Below are positions 8,749-15,052 of a stretch of DNA of 16,133 nucleotides, in pieces. Each line of letters begins with the position of its first letter. Position 1 is the stretch's first letter. The notes under the pieces were generated by a model. That model was not told where the DNA came from. It made no database searches and saw nothing but the letters and a program-made list of their open reading frames with translations. Both the position numbers and the translations under genes were made by a program. Source of the DNA: an uncultured Porphyromonadaceae bacterium (lineage in GTDB: Bacteria; Bacteroidota; Bacteroidia; Bacteroidales; Muribaculaceae); contig UREH01000036.1 in the NCBI GenBank assembly GCA_900546835.1, positions 1 through 16,133 of the forward strand, written 5' to 3'.

Positions 8749-9363
8749 ATGGACCATACGATGCCTAACCTTGATGCCTCGCTTTTCCGCATCAATATGC
8801 CCTCGCCCCGCCCTGCCTCCGGCCGACTGCTAGTTGCCGAGCCGTTCCTCCGCGAGGAGCATTTCAACCACGCGGTGATTTCTCTGGTCGACTACGAACC
8901 CGGCGAGAAATCAATGGGAATAGTGCTCAACAAACCTACCGGCGTCACCCTCGGGCAAGCCGTAGAAGGAATTGACGACGAAGTCGACATTCCCATATAT
9001 TGCGGCGGTCCGGTAGGCAACGACAGGCTTTTCTACCTCCACTCCCTTCCGGGAGAGTTTCCCGACTCTCGTCCGCTTACTGCCGACCTGTTTATAGGCG
9101 GCGATTTCGAACGTGTGAAAGCCTACGTCAACATGGGGCTCCCGACCGACGGCCGTATAAGATTTTTTGTAGGCTACAGCGGCTGGGACGCCGGTCAGCT
9201 TGACCGCGAAGTGCACCAGCATGTATGGGCCGTGGCGCCGCAACCCGAAACATCACGGATACTGAACGTGGAAGGGGAATCATACTGGTATAAGGTAGTG
9301 CGTTCCCTGGGAAGGTCCTACAGAAACTGGCTGTACCACCCTACAAATCCGAAACTCAACTGA
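8749..9363 (+). CDS. YqgE/AlgH family protein
   Basis: A member of the widely conserved YqgE/AlgH (UPF0301) family of unclear biochemical role; in pseudomonads AlgH was first linked to alginate regulation. The 204 residues show the family's hallmarks: a start region GRLLVAEPFLREEHFNHAVISLVDY, the signature GIVLNKPTG, YCGGPVGNDRLFYLH, and RFFVGYSGWDAGQLDRE toward the C terminus. The open frame reaches back to a GTG at 8653, but the added residues are not family-like. ATG 8749 is chosen, with ATG 8761 (four codons later) an equally plausible start. It follows trxB after 128 bases that contain no TAnnTTTG box, and it is closed by a strong hairpin at 9384-9433, so it is probably the last gene of the ftsK transcript. 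Confidence 0.92.
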   Translation: MDHTMPNLDASLFRINMPSPRPASGRLLVAEPFLREEHFNHAVISLVDYEPGEKSMGIVLNKPTGVTLGQAVEGIDDEVDIPIYCGGPVGNDRLFYLHSLPGEFPDSRPLTADLFIGGDFERVKAYVNMGLPTDGRIRFFVGYSGWDAGQLDREVHQHVWAVAPQPETSRILNVEGESYWYKVVRSLGRSYRNWLYHPTNPKLN

Positions 9364-9383
9364 GCCCTGTCTCACCAAACCAA

Positions 9384-9436
9384 AATCCCCGATTTCCTGA
9401 CATTTCAGCCGAAATGTTAAAAAATCGGGGATTATT
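9384..9436 (+). terminator. Nested hairpin terminator after yqgE
   Basis: A 12-bp outer stem (9384-9395 with 9422-9433, core ATCCCCGATT/AATCGGGGAT) encloses a CC/AA internal mismatch and an inner stem ACATTTC/GAAATGT closing on AGCC. It begins 21 bases after the yqgE stop. The 3' side is followed by an AT-rich run (ATTAATATCATTT) rather than a pure T-tract. It separates the ftsK-yqgE block from the promoter of the next gene. Confidence 0.68.
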
Positions 9437-9482
9437 AATATCATTTAAATCAGGAGTGAAAAATTTTTGCCCATGTCGCGGT

Positions 9483-9490
9483 TAACTTTG
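9483..9490 (+). promoter_or_regulatory. Promoter -7 element for the small 89-aa gene
   Basis: TAACTTTG is an exact match to the Bacteroidota -7 consensus TAnnTTTG, about 42 bases upstream of the ATG at 9532. A TTTG lies at 9466-9469, but its 13-base spacing is shorter than the usual 19-21, so the -33 element is uncertain. Confidence 0.6.
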
Positions 9491-9531
9491 TAGCGCAGAC
9501 AAAAAATTACAAACTCTCATATCCTGACCAG

Positions 9532-9801
9532 ATGGAAACAGCTTTTGTTATCTCCGCTCATGTAATCAACACCATCAACTCGCTCCCCGCCGAAGAGCGC
9601 ATCGCCGTTACCACAGCCCTGGCTGCAGAAATGATTCTGGGAGCCGACACACGCGGGCGACTCACACCGATGCAGGAAGTGCTCTACTCGATGATACGCC
9701 AGTATGTGGAACGCGACACAACGCGGGCAACGTCTCCGACGCCAAAAGGACTGGACGCCACAGATTTCGAATCCACATTCCGCCCGGCGGCCGCGGTCTG
9801 A
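9532..9801 (+). CDS. Small conserved-looking protein of unknown function (89 aa)
   Basis: I do not recognise a named family. The protein is cytosolic by appearance (no signal peptide, no membrane segment) and mostly helical: a first amphipathic part (AHVINTINSLPAEERIAVTTALAAEMILG), then TPMQEVLYSMIRQYVERDT, then a disordered-looking tail rich in Thr, Pro and Ala from about residue 64. Support for it being a real gene comes from its own TAnnTTTG box at the right distance, an A-rich leader in place of a Shine-Dalgarno, a terminator closing the preceding gene, and codon use like that of its neighbours. It is monocistronic and converges on the nucleotidase with 8 bases between the stops. A role as a small regulator or adaptor is possible, but nothing in the sequence shows it. 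Confidence 0.75.
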   Translation: METAFVISAHVINTINSLPAEERIAVTTALAAEMILGADTRGRLTPMQEVLYSMIRQYVERDTTRATSPTPKGLDATDFESTFRPAAAV

Positions 9802-9809
9802 CATAGGGC

Positions 9810-11324
9810 TCAGCGCACCGCGCGCATGCGTACCTTATCCGAAGGGTTAATCTTCTTTCCCTTGAATTCCCCGGCGATATAGTCGGAAAGGTCGGCGTGC
9901 ATTATACGGCTGCTCCGGGACACAATCTCGCCACGGGTCAGCGGCTGCATATAGTCGCCACCTTTGGCAAGATAATCGATGGTTGCAATACGATAGGTGC
10001 GCTCGGGGTCAAGAGGTTCGCCGTTGACAATCACTCGTGTGCATTTACCCGTTGCGGGGTCGAACTCCACGTCGACACCCCGGCTGACACCGTCGCCTCC
10101 TCGCGAAGCCATCACATTAAGCGCGTCGAGCAGATCGGAACCTTTAATTGTCTCTACAAGAATCCTGTTGTCGAACGGCTGCAGCATGATAATCTGTCCG
10201 CGTGTGATATTACCGGCAGGGAGATTGCGGCGAAGGCTCCCCTTGTTGGTAATGGCAAGATCCACTTTGCCTGCGCCTTCGAGGCGCGATGCCCGGTCGA
10301 GCACAAAATCACTGAGGAAATTAAGTAGCGGGGCTCCATCGGCCGAGAGCTCGCGGGCTGTACGGCCGATTTTCTCACCCATCAGTCCGTCGACTCCGGC
10401 ACGATATGGCTTGAGCAACGAATCTATGCGTGCATCCGTACGCTGGTCCAGACGTCCGTCGACCGAAATCTGGCGATAATCCGGGGCCTTTTTGCCGATA
10501 GAATCCAGATCTATCTCTATCTCGCTTATCCACAGGCCGCTCTTGCCGTTCTGCGCCACAAGCACATCGCGGCCGTCAGCATTGCGCACCCATTCCTGAC
10601 CGCTGCCCGGACGGATAAGCGTATGCGAATGGCCGCCGAGAATTATATCGATATCCTCCGAAGCCTCGGCTACGGTACGGTCGGAAGGGGGCACTTCGTC
10701 GTAGCCGAGATGGGTGATGGCCACAACCATATCCACTCCTTCGTTGTGTTTCAGGTGCCAGGCGGTAGCATTGGCGGCCTTCACAGCGTCGAGATACTTC
10801 ACGCCGTCGTAGTTGCCTTCCGAAATCATACCTTTGGGATTCAGGTTAAGGCCTATGAACGCCACTTTTTTCCCGTCGTATTCTTTGATTACATACGGCT
10901 TGAAATACTGCTGTATATCTGTGGCCGAAAGGTCGTAGTTGGTGGCAAGCCACTGGGCGTCGCTGAGCGCAAGATTGTGCTGCAGGGCATCCATCCCGTT
11001 GTCGAAATCATGGTTGCCGAGAACGGCGAGATCGTATCCGAGTTCGTTCATCATCTTCATCTCCACCTCCCCTCCATAGAGGGTAAAGAAGAGTGTACCC
11101 TGAACGGCATCGCCGGCATCAATCAGCAGAACATTCGGATGCACCGACCGGATACTGTCAATTAGAACCTTGCGTCGTGCGATACCGCCAAAACCCTTGT
11201 CGGTGGGATCAATCTGACTGTGGGTGTCGTTCGTATGTACCAGAACCAGCGATTCCGCCGACATGCAGCCTGCTGCGAGAACGGCCACGGCGGCCAGCGC
11301 GATTTTACGGTATGAGTATTTCAT
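9810..11324 (-). CDS. Exported 5'-nucleotidase / UDP-sugar hydrolase-like metallophosphatase
   Basis: A UshA/5'-nucleotidase family enzyme that would dephosphorylate nucleotides outside the cytoplasm for nucleoside and phosphate salvage. From ATG at 11324 it is 504 residues. The N terminus has a hydrophobic segment ending in LAAGC (Cys20), so it is either a lipoprotein or cleaved at about residue 23. The calcineurin-like metal site is complete: HTNDTH (Asp33, His35), DAGDAVQG (Asp72), GNHDFDNG (Asn104, His105), THLGYDE (His205) and GGHSHT (His232, His234). The C-terminal substrate domain (about 310-485) has NKGSLRRNLPAG, LQPFDNRI and IDYLAKGGDY, matching the 5'-nucleotidase C-terminal fold. 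The open frame continues upstream to 11873 across the divergent gene, but that part carries no signal and would place the signal peptide internally. Nucleotide preference cannot be read from the sequence. Confidence 0.92.
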   Translation of the reverse strand: MKYSYRKIALAAVAVLAAGCMSAESLVLVHTNDTHSQIDPTDKGFGGIARRKVLIDSIRSVHPNVLLIDAGDAVQGTLFFTLYGGEVEMKMMNELGYDLAVLGNHDFDNGMDALQHNLALSDAQWLATNYDLSATDIQQYFKPYVIKEYDGKKVAFIGLNLNPKGMISEGNYDGVKYLDAVKAANATAWHLKHNEGVDMVVAITHLGYDEVPPSDRTVAEASEDIDIILGGHSHTLIRPGSGQEWVRNADGRDVLVAQNGKSGLWISEIEIDLDSIGKKAPDYRQISVDGRLDQRTDARIDSLLKPYRAGVDGLMGEKIGRTARELSADGAPLLNFLSDFVLDRASRLEGAGKVDLAITNKGSLRRNLPAGNITRGQIIMLQPFDNRILVETIKGSDLLDALNVMASRGGDGVSRGVDVEFDPATGKCTRVIVNGEPLDPERTYRIATIDYLAKGGDYMQPLTRGEIVSRSSRIMHADLSDYIAGEFKGKKINPSDKVRMRAVR

Positions 11325-11375
11325 ATCTGAGATGGCGTTTGAGGATAAAAATATACGTTGATATAAGATATAACG

Positions 11376-11406
11376 CGAATTTACACTATTTTGCCGAGCA
11401 CGGCAA
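11376..11406 (-). promoter_or_regulatory. Candidate promoter of the nucleotidase gene, with an inverted repeat
   Basis: Reading the minus strand, TTG (11406-11404) is followed after 20 bases by TAAATTCG (11383-11376), a one-mismatch match to TAnnTTTG with ideal -33/-7 spacing. It lies about 52 bases upstream of the ATG. The perfect inverted repeat TTGCCG-AGCA-CGGCAA (11391-11406) covers the -33 element and half the spacer. Confidence 0.5.
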
Positions 11407-11459
11407 TCGGACTGGGGATAAATTCGATTAAAAAGAGTATCCATCCGGCCGAAATTACC

Positions 11460-11467
11460 TAAATTTG
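11460..11467 (+). promoter_or_regulatory. Promoter -7 element of the glycerate kinase gene
   Basis: TAAATTTG matches TAnnTTTG exactly. The expected transcript start is near 11472-11475, which coincides with the upstream in-frame ATG at 11472 and so argues for the downstream ATG at 11523 as the true start (leader of about 50 bases). No TTG is seen at the -33 position. Confidence 0.58.
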
Positions 11468-11522
11468 GCATATGAAAGGTTTTGGAAAACTCAAATCCAT
11501 TTTCGTCCGACCATCCATCCCG

Positions 11523-12716
11523 ATGATGCCTGCACCTCCCCACGGAAGTACGCTCCCCCCGGTAATAGCTGTCGCGCCCGATAAATTCAAAGGCACGCTT
11601 ACGGCCGCGGAGGTTTCCTCCATCATCGCCGACGGGCTGCGCGTAATACCCGACATCGATCTGCGAGTCTATCCCATGGCCGACGGAGGGGAAGGTACAG
11701 CCGCCATCCTCGCCGAAGAGATGCATTTGGCTCCCGCATCGGCCGAGGTTCACGACGCCTACATGCAGCCCTGCACAGCGCAATATTTTACTGACGGACA
11801 CACAGCCGCGGTCGACTGTGCGGCCGTGGTCGGCCTCGCCATGCTCGGCGACCGACCCCTCAATCCCTGGCATGCCACAAGCTATGGTTTCGGCGAAATA
11901 ATCCGTAATATCCTTGATTCAGGGGTCGGCGAGATATTCGTGGGAATCGGAGGAACCGCTTCGACCGACGCAGGCGCGGGGATGCTCCAGGCCCTCGGTG
12001 CAAGATATTTCGACTGCTGGGGAAATCCCATAGGCAACGGAAGAGCTGTCGGAGCCGCCGACCTCTGCAACATATTCAGTGTGGACTTCAGCCGGATGGA
12101 CCGCCGGAATCTCCGGCAACGGATTACGGTGTTGGCCGACGTGAACGTTCCACTTACGCCTGCCGCCACCGATATGGAGGCCGGCCACTCGATGTCTGCA
12201 CTTTCGTTTGCCCGACAGAAAGGAATGCCGGATATCGATCTGCCTGACCTCGGGCGCTCCCTGAACAATTTCAGGCATGCCGTGGATGCCACACTCCTTG
12301 CGCCGGCGGTCGAACCACCCTTCCAGGGCGCCGGTGGCGGCCTTGGCTATGCATTCCGCAGAGTGCTGAAATGCCCCACTCATGCCGGGGCAAAGTATAT
12401 GGCCACACACTACGGTATATTCTCATCCGATCCACTGCCCGACATTGTTATAACAGGCGAAGGATGCTACGACGAGCAGTCGTCGGAAGGGAAAGTGGTC
12501 GGCACACTTTGCGACGAGGCATCGCGTCGCGGCATTCCGGTCGTAGTAGTTGCCGGTCGGTCAACCATCAGTCGCGCCGGCATATTTCAGACGTCGGCAT
12601 TCATGGACGCAGGTACTCCGCTCAACCATTCCACAGCGGTAGTCTCCCTTCAGGCCTCCCTTCCATACGTGGTCTCCTCAATAAAACGCATGCTTCTCGA
12701 AGCTAAGAAACTATAG
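11523..12716 (+). CDS. Glycerate kinase (GlxK/GarK family)
   Basis: Phosphorylates D-glycerate with ATP, in this family usually to 2-phosphoglycerate, feeding glycerate into lower glycolysis; cytosolic. Family motifs are clear: IAVAPDKFKGTLTA near the N terminus, YPMADGGEGT, VGIGGTASTDAGAGMLQALGA, GAGGGLGYAF, and VITGEGCYDEQSSEGKVVG. From ATG 11523 (an ATGATG pair) the protein is 397 residues, near the usual 370-390. The frame is open back to ATG 11472, but that ATG sits at the predicted transcript start, and the added 17 residues are not part of the fold, since the family begins close to the PDKFKG strand. The gene is divergent from the nucleotidase and monocistronic by layout: a hairpin and a long AT-rich gap follow. 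No transporter or glycerate-producing enzyme is next to it. Confidence 0.9.
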   Translation: MMPAPPHGSTLPPVIAVAPDKFKGTLTAAEVSSIIADGLRVIPDIDLRVYPMADGGEGTAAILAEEMHLAPASAEVHDAYMQPCTAQYFTDGHTAAVDCAAVVGLAMLGDRPLNPWHATSYGFGEIIRNILDSGVGEIFVGIGGTASTDAGAGMLQALGARYFDCWGNPIGNGRAVGAADLCNIFSVDFSRMDRRNLRQRITVLADVNVPLTPAATDMEAGHSMSALSFARQKGMPDIDLPDLGRSLNNFRHAVDATLLAPAVEPPFQGAGGGLGYAFRRVLKCPTHAGAKYMATHYGIFSSDPLPDIVITGEGCYDEQSSEGKVVGTLCDEASRRGIPVVVVAGRSTISRAGIFQTSAFMDAGTPLNHSTAVVSLQASLPYVVSSIKRMLLEAKKL

Positions 12717-12719
12717 CGC

Positions 12720-12750
12720 GATTGCACACTTTTAGTGCATTTGTGCAATC
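12720..12750 (+). terminator. Inverted repeat after the glycerate kinase, possible terminator
   Basis: GATTGCACA (12720-12728) pairs with TGTGCAATC (12742-12750), a perfect 9-bp stem with a 13-base loop, starting 3 bases after the stop codon. No T-run follows directly; TGTTTTGTTTT comes about 20 bases later. The loop contains a third copy of GTGCA, allowing an alternative pairing. Confidence 0.45.
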
Positions 12751-12818
12751 CCATACCGAGAATGCTGTTTTGTTTTACAATCAACTCCACATTATTAATT
12801 AAATATTTTAATCATACA

Positions 12819-12834
12819 AAAACACATGTGTTTT
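12819..12834. repeat. Perfect 16-bp palindrome AAAACACATGTGTTTT
   Basis: Eight bases followed by their exact reverse complement with no spacer, in the AT-rich region about 145-160 bases upstream of the ptb ATG. This is the form of a homodimeric repressor or activator site. It is not a match to the Rex (TTGTGAA-N6-TTCACAA) or CRP (TGTGA-N6-TCACA) consensus, so the regulator is unknown. Confidence 0.5.
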
Positions 12835-12920
12835 AAAATCTTCAAAAAACCACTGCTGCAATAGGAAATTTTAACCAAAAATAAGTAAGCACGGAGAGGT
12901 GATAAATCAAAAAAATGTAT

Positions 12921-12928
12921 GATATTTG
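12921..12928 (+). promoter_or_regulatory. Weak candidate -7 element upstream of ptb
   Basis: GATATTTG differs from TAnnTTTG at one conserved base, about 50 bases before the ATG at 12978, a distance like that of the other promoters here. No -33 TTG is seen. A competing exact match, TATGTTTG at 12967-12974, would leave no leader. Confidence 0.3.
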
Positions 12929-12977
12929 CGGATGGATAGGTGTAGCCCGTCGCGACACGTCCGCAATATGTTTGACC

Positions 12978-13883
12978 ATGAAAAAAATTGAGACATTCGC
13001 CGACCTCGTGGCGCAACTGCCAGCGAGACACGAGTCGAAACGTATCGCAGTAGTCTGCCCGTATGATGAAAGTACAATCGGCGCCGTCGCCATGGCGCTC
13101 AAGCGCAATGCCGCCCGGTTTGTACTGCTCGGCACTACCGCCCGTCTCGCAGTGCTTCCCGCAGAATGGGCAACGCGACCCGACGTGCAGATTCTCGAGA
13201 CTGCCACCGATGCCGACGCCGCGCAGGCGGCCACCGCCATAGCGCGCAACGGAGAAGCCGATGTTGTGATGAAAGGACTTATCGGCACCGACACGCTGCT
13301 GAAAGCCGTACTCAACAAGGAGACCGGCATACTTCCCGCCGGCAATGTTCTGACCCATCTGGCAGTGGCCCAGCTACCGGGCTACCATAAACTGATATTT
13401 TTCTCAGATGTAGCGGTAATCCCCTATCCTACATTGGCTCAGCGTGAGGCAATTCTGCGCTACGACCTTGCCACATGCCGCCGCCTTGGAATCGCACATC
13501 CCAACGTCGCTCTGATTCACTTCACGGAAAAAGTGAACCCCAAATTCCCCAACTCGACCGACTATGTCAGTCTGATTGAAAAAGCAAAGGCCGGCGCGTT
13601 CGGCAATGTCGAGATGGGTGGCCCGATGGACGTGAAGACAGCCTGCGACGCCCACAGCGCCCAGATAAAAGGAATCGAAAGCCCAGTATGCGGCAACGCC
13701 GACCTGCTTATCTTCCCGAATATCGAATCCGGCAACACGTTCTACAAGACAATCACCGTTTTCGCAGGCGCCGTAATCGCGGGAATGCTTCAGGGAGCTA
13801 TGGTTCCGGTTGTCCTCCCCTCGCGCAGTGACACAGCCGAATCGAAATTCTATTCGCTCGTAATGGCAGTTCTCACGGCCTGA
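12978..13883 (+). CDS. ptb: Phosphate acyl(butyryl/acetyl)transferase
   Basis: Transfers an acyl group from CoA to phosphate, making the acyl phosphate used by the kinase encoded next to it; cytosolic. From ATG 12978 the 301 residues match the usual length of phosphate butyryltransferases. Conserved segments include RIAVVCPYDESTIGAV near the N terminus, VMKGLIGTDTLLKAVL, FFSDVAVIPYPTLAQR, the VCGNADLLIFPNIESGNTFYK part and the C-terminal GAVIAGMLQGAMVPVVLPSRSD followed by AESK, the Pta/Ptb signature (the SRSDTAESK stretch begins at about Ser282). An upstream in-frame ATG at 12915 would add 21 residues without family character. Butyryl-, isobutyryl- or branched-chain acyl-CoA are possible substrates; acetyl-CoA cannot be ruled out, but pairing with buk favours longer acyl groups. 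It is 41 bases from buk on the same strand. Confidence 0.9.
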   Translation: MKKIETFADLVAQLPARHESKRIAVVCPYDESTIGAVAMALKRNAARFVLLGTTARLAVLPAEWATRPDVQILETATDADAAQAATAIARNGEADVVMKGLIGTDTLLKAVLNKETGILPAGNVLTHLAVAQLPGYHKLIFFSDVAVIPYPTLAQREAILRYDLATCRRLGIAHPNVALIHFTEKVNPKFPNSTDYVSLIEKAKAGAFGNVEMGGPMDVKTACDAHSAQIKGIESPVCGNADLLIFPNIESGNTFYKTITVFAGAVIAGMLQGAMVPVVLPSRSDTAESKFYSLVMAVLTA

Positions 13884-13924
13884 ACGATCGGACAGGTATT
13901 TATCCCCTACTCCAATCATAAGAA

Positions 13925-15052
13925 ATGAAAATACTTGCAATAAACCCCGGATCGACATCAACCAAAATAGCCGTATACAACGACAGAAACAAGGTTTTTG
14001 CCACGACACTGCGTCATTCTGTCGACGATCTCGAACCATTTCCGCGCGTAATCGATCAATTCGAGTTTCGCAAGCATTTAATTCTAAACGCACTGGCCGA
14101 AAATGAGATTCCTCTGGAATTTGATGCCGTGATTGGGCGCGGCGGTCTGCTGCGCCCGATTCCGGGTGGCGTCTATGAGGTCAACGATGCGATGGTAGCA
14201 GACATAAAGAAAGTGCGCCGCAGCCACGCGTGCAACCTCGGTTGCCTGATCGCCCGCGATCTGGCCGACGAGCTCGGCTGCCCGGCCTACATTGCCGACC
14301 CCGGGGTAGTCGACGAACTCGACGAGGTAGCCCGCATCACCGGGTCGCCCCTCATGCCGCGTATCACGACATGGCATGCGCTCAACCAGCGCGCCATCGG
14401 GCGCCGCTATGCACGTCAGCTTTCCGAAGCCAATCCCTCGCAGCCCCCTGTACGCTATGAGGAGATGAACCTGATAATCGTTCACCTCGGCGGAGGTATC
14501 TCCGTCGGAGCCCACAAACACGGGAAAGTGGTAGATGTAAACAATGCCTTCGACGGAGAAGGCCCCTTCTCCCCCGAGCGAGCCGGAACTCTTCCTTCGG
14601 GAGCGCTGATTGATCTATGCTACTCCGGGCGCTACACCAAGGACGAGCTTAAAAAGCGCATAAGCGGTAAAGCCGGACTTGCGGCACATCTGGGGTCGAC
14701 CGACATCCAGGCCATTGTGGCACGCATAGAGAAGGGCGACGACTACGCGCGCCTCGTGCTCGACGCAATGATATACCAGATTGCAAAACATGTGGCGGCT
14801 CTCACGCCGGTGTTCCGCGGGAAAGTCGACGCGATACTCATAACCGGTGGAATCGCCTATTCAGACTACGTTATGAGTCGTCTGCTGCCACAAATCGATT
14901 TCATCGCCCCCGTTGAGATTTTCCCGGGAGAGGATGAACTCGAAGCCCTCGCCCTGAACGCGCTCGGAGCTCTCGACGGATCGCTTCCGGTGCAGACCTA
15001 CGTTCAAAAAAAAACTAATCACCAGACCATCGCCGATCCCCAGCTCAACTGA
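13925..15052 (+). CDS. buk: Butyrate kinase (acyl kinase)
   Basis: Transfers phosphate from butyryl (or branched acyl) phosphate to ADP, giving ATP and the free acid; cytosolic, of the acetate/butyrate kinase (ASKHA) family. At 375 residues it is slightly longer than the typical 355-360. Motifs: NPGSTSTK at residues 7-14 (phosphate 1), GRGGLLRPIPGG, the phosphate-2 loop HLGGGISVGAH starting at His187 followed by VDVNNAFDGEGPFSPERAG, and the adenosine motif ITGGIAYSDYV. The GRGGLL and DGEGPFSPERAG features are those of butyrate rather than acetate kinase. The last 20 residues form a polar tail encoded in part by a run of nine A (15006-15014). Its stop codon shares one base with the start of the FNT channel, pointing to translational coupling. 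It forms a two-gene substrate-level phosphorylation module with ptb. Confidence 0.94.
   Translation: MKILAINPGSTSTKIAVYNDRNKVFATTLRHSVDDLEPFPRVIDQFEFRKHLILNALAENEIPLEFDAVIGRGGLLRPIPGGVYEVNDAMVADIKKVRRSHACNLGCLIARDLADELGCPAYIADPGVVDELDEVARITGSPLMPRITTWHALNQRAIGRRYARQLSEANPSQPPVRYEEMNLIIVHLGGGISVGAHKHGKVVDVNNAFDGEGPFSPERAGTLPSGALIDLCYSGRYTKDELKKRISGKAGLAAHLGSTDIQAIVARIEKGDDYARLVLDAMIYQIAKHVAALTPVFRGKVDAILITGGIAYSDYVMSRLLPQIDFIAPVEIFPGEDELEALALNALGALDGSLPVQTYVQKKTNHQTIADPQLN

Larger units (their letters stand above)
12751..12977. other. AT-rich intergenic leader upstream of ptb
   Basis: Together with the preceding hairpin, this is the longest gene-free stretch of the window. It is much more AT-rich than its surroundings to about 12925. 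It holds a 16-bp palindrome (12819-12834), a weak promoter-like GATATTTG (12921-12928), an inverted repeat TTGCGGA/TCCGCAA (12926-12932 and 12960-12966) and an exact TATGTTTG (12967-12974) immediately before the ptb ATG. An open frame from ATG 12915 runs into ptb but is not favoured as its start. No known riboswitch class was recognised. Confidence 0.6.

Noticed and set aside
11325..11873. Upstream extension of the nucleotidase frame across glycerate kinase
   Set aside because: It would place a signal peptide about 183 residues into the protein and overlaps a well-supported gene; ATG 11324 is the right start.
12876..12883. CAAAAATA, a minus-strand match to the -7 element
   Set aside because: No minus-strand gene lies downstream before glycerate kinase's 3' end, and the AT-rich run makes chance matches likely.
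13404..14093. 229-codon minus-strand frame across the ptb-buk junction
   Set aside because: No promoter and no domain; both sense genes are complete.
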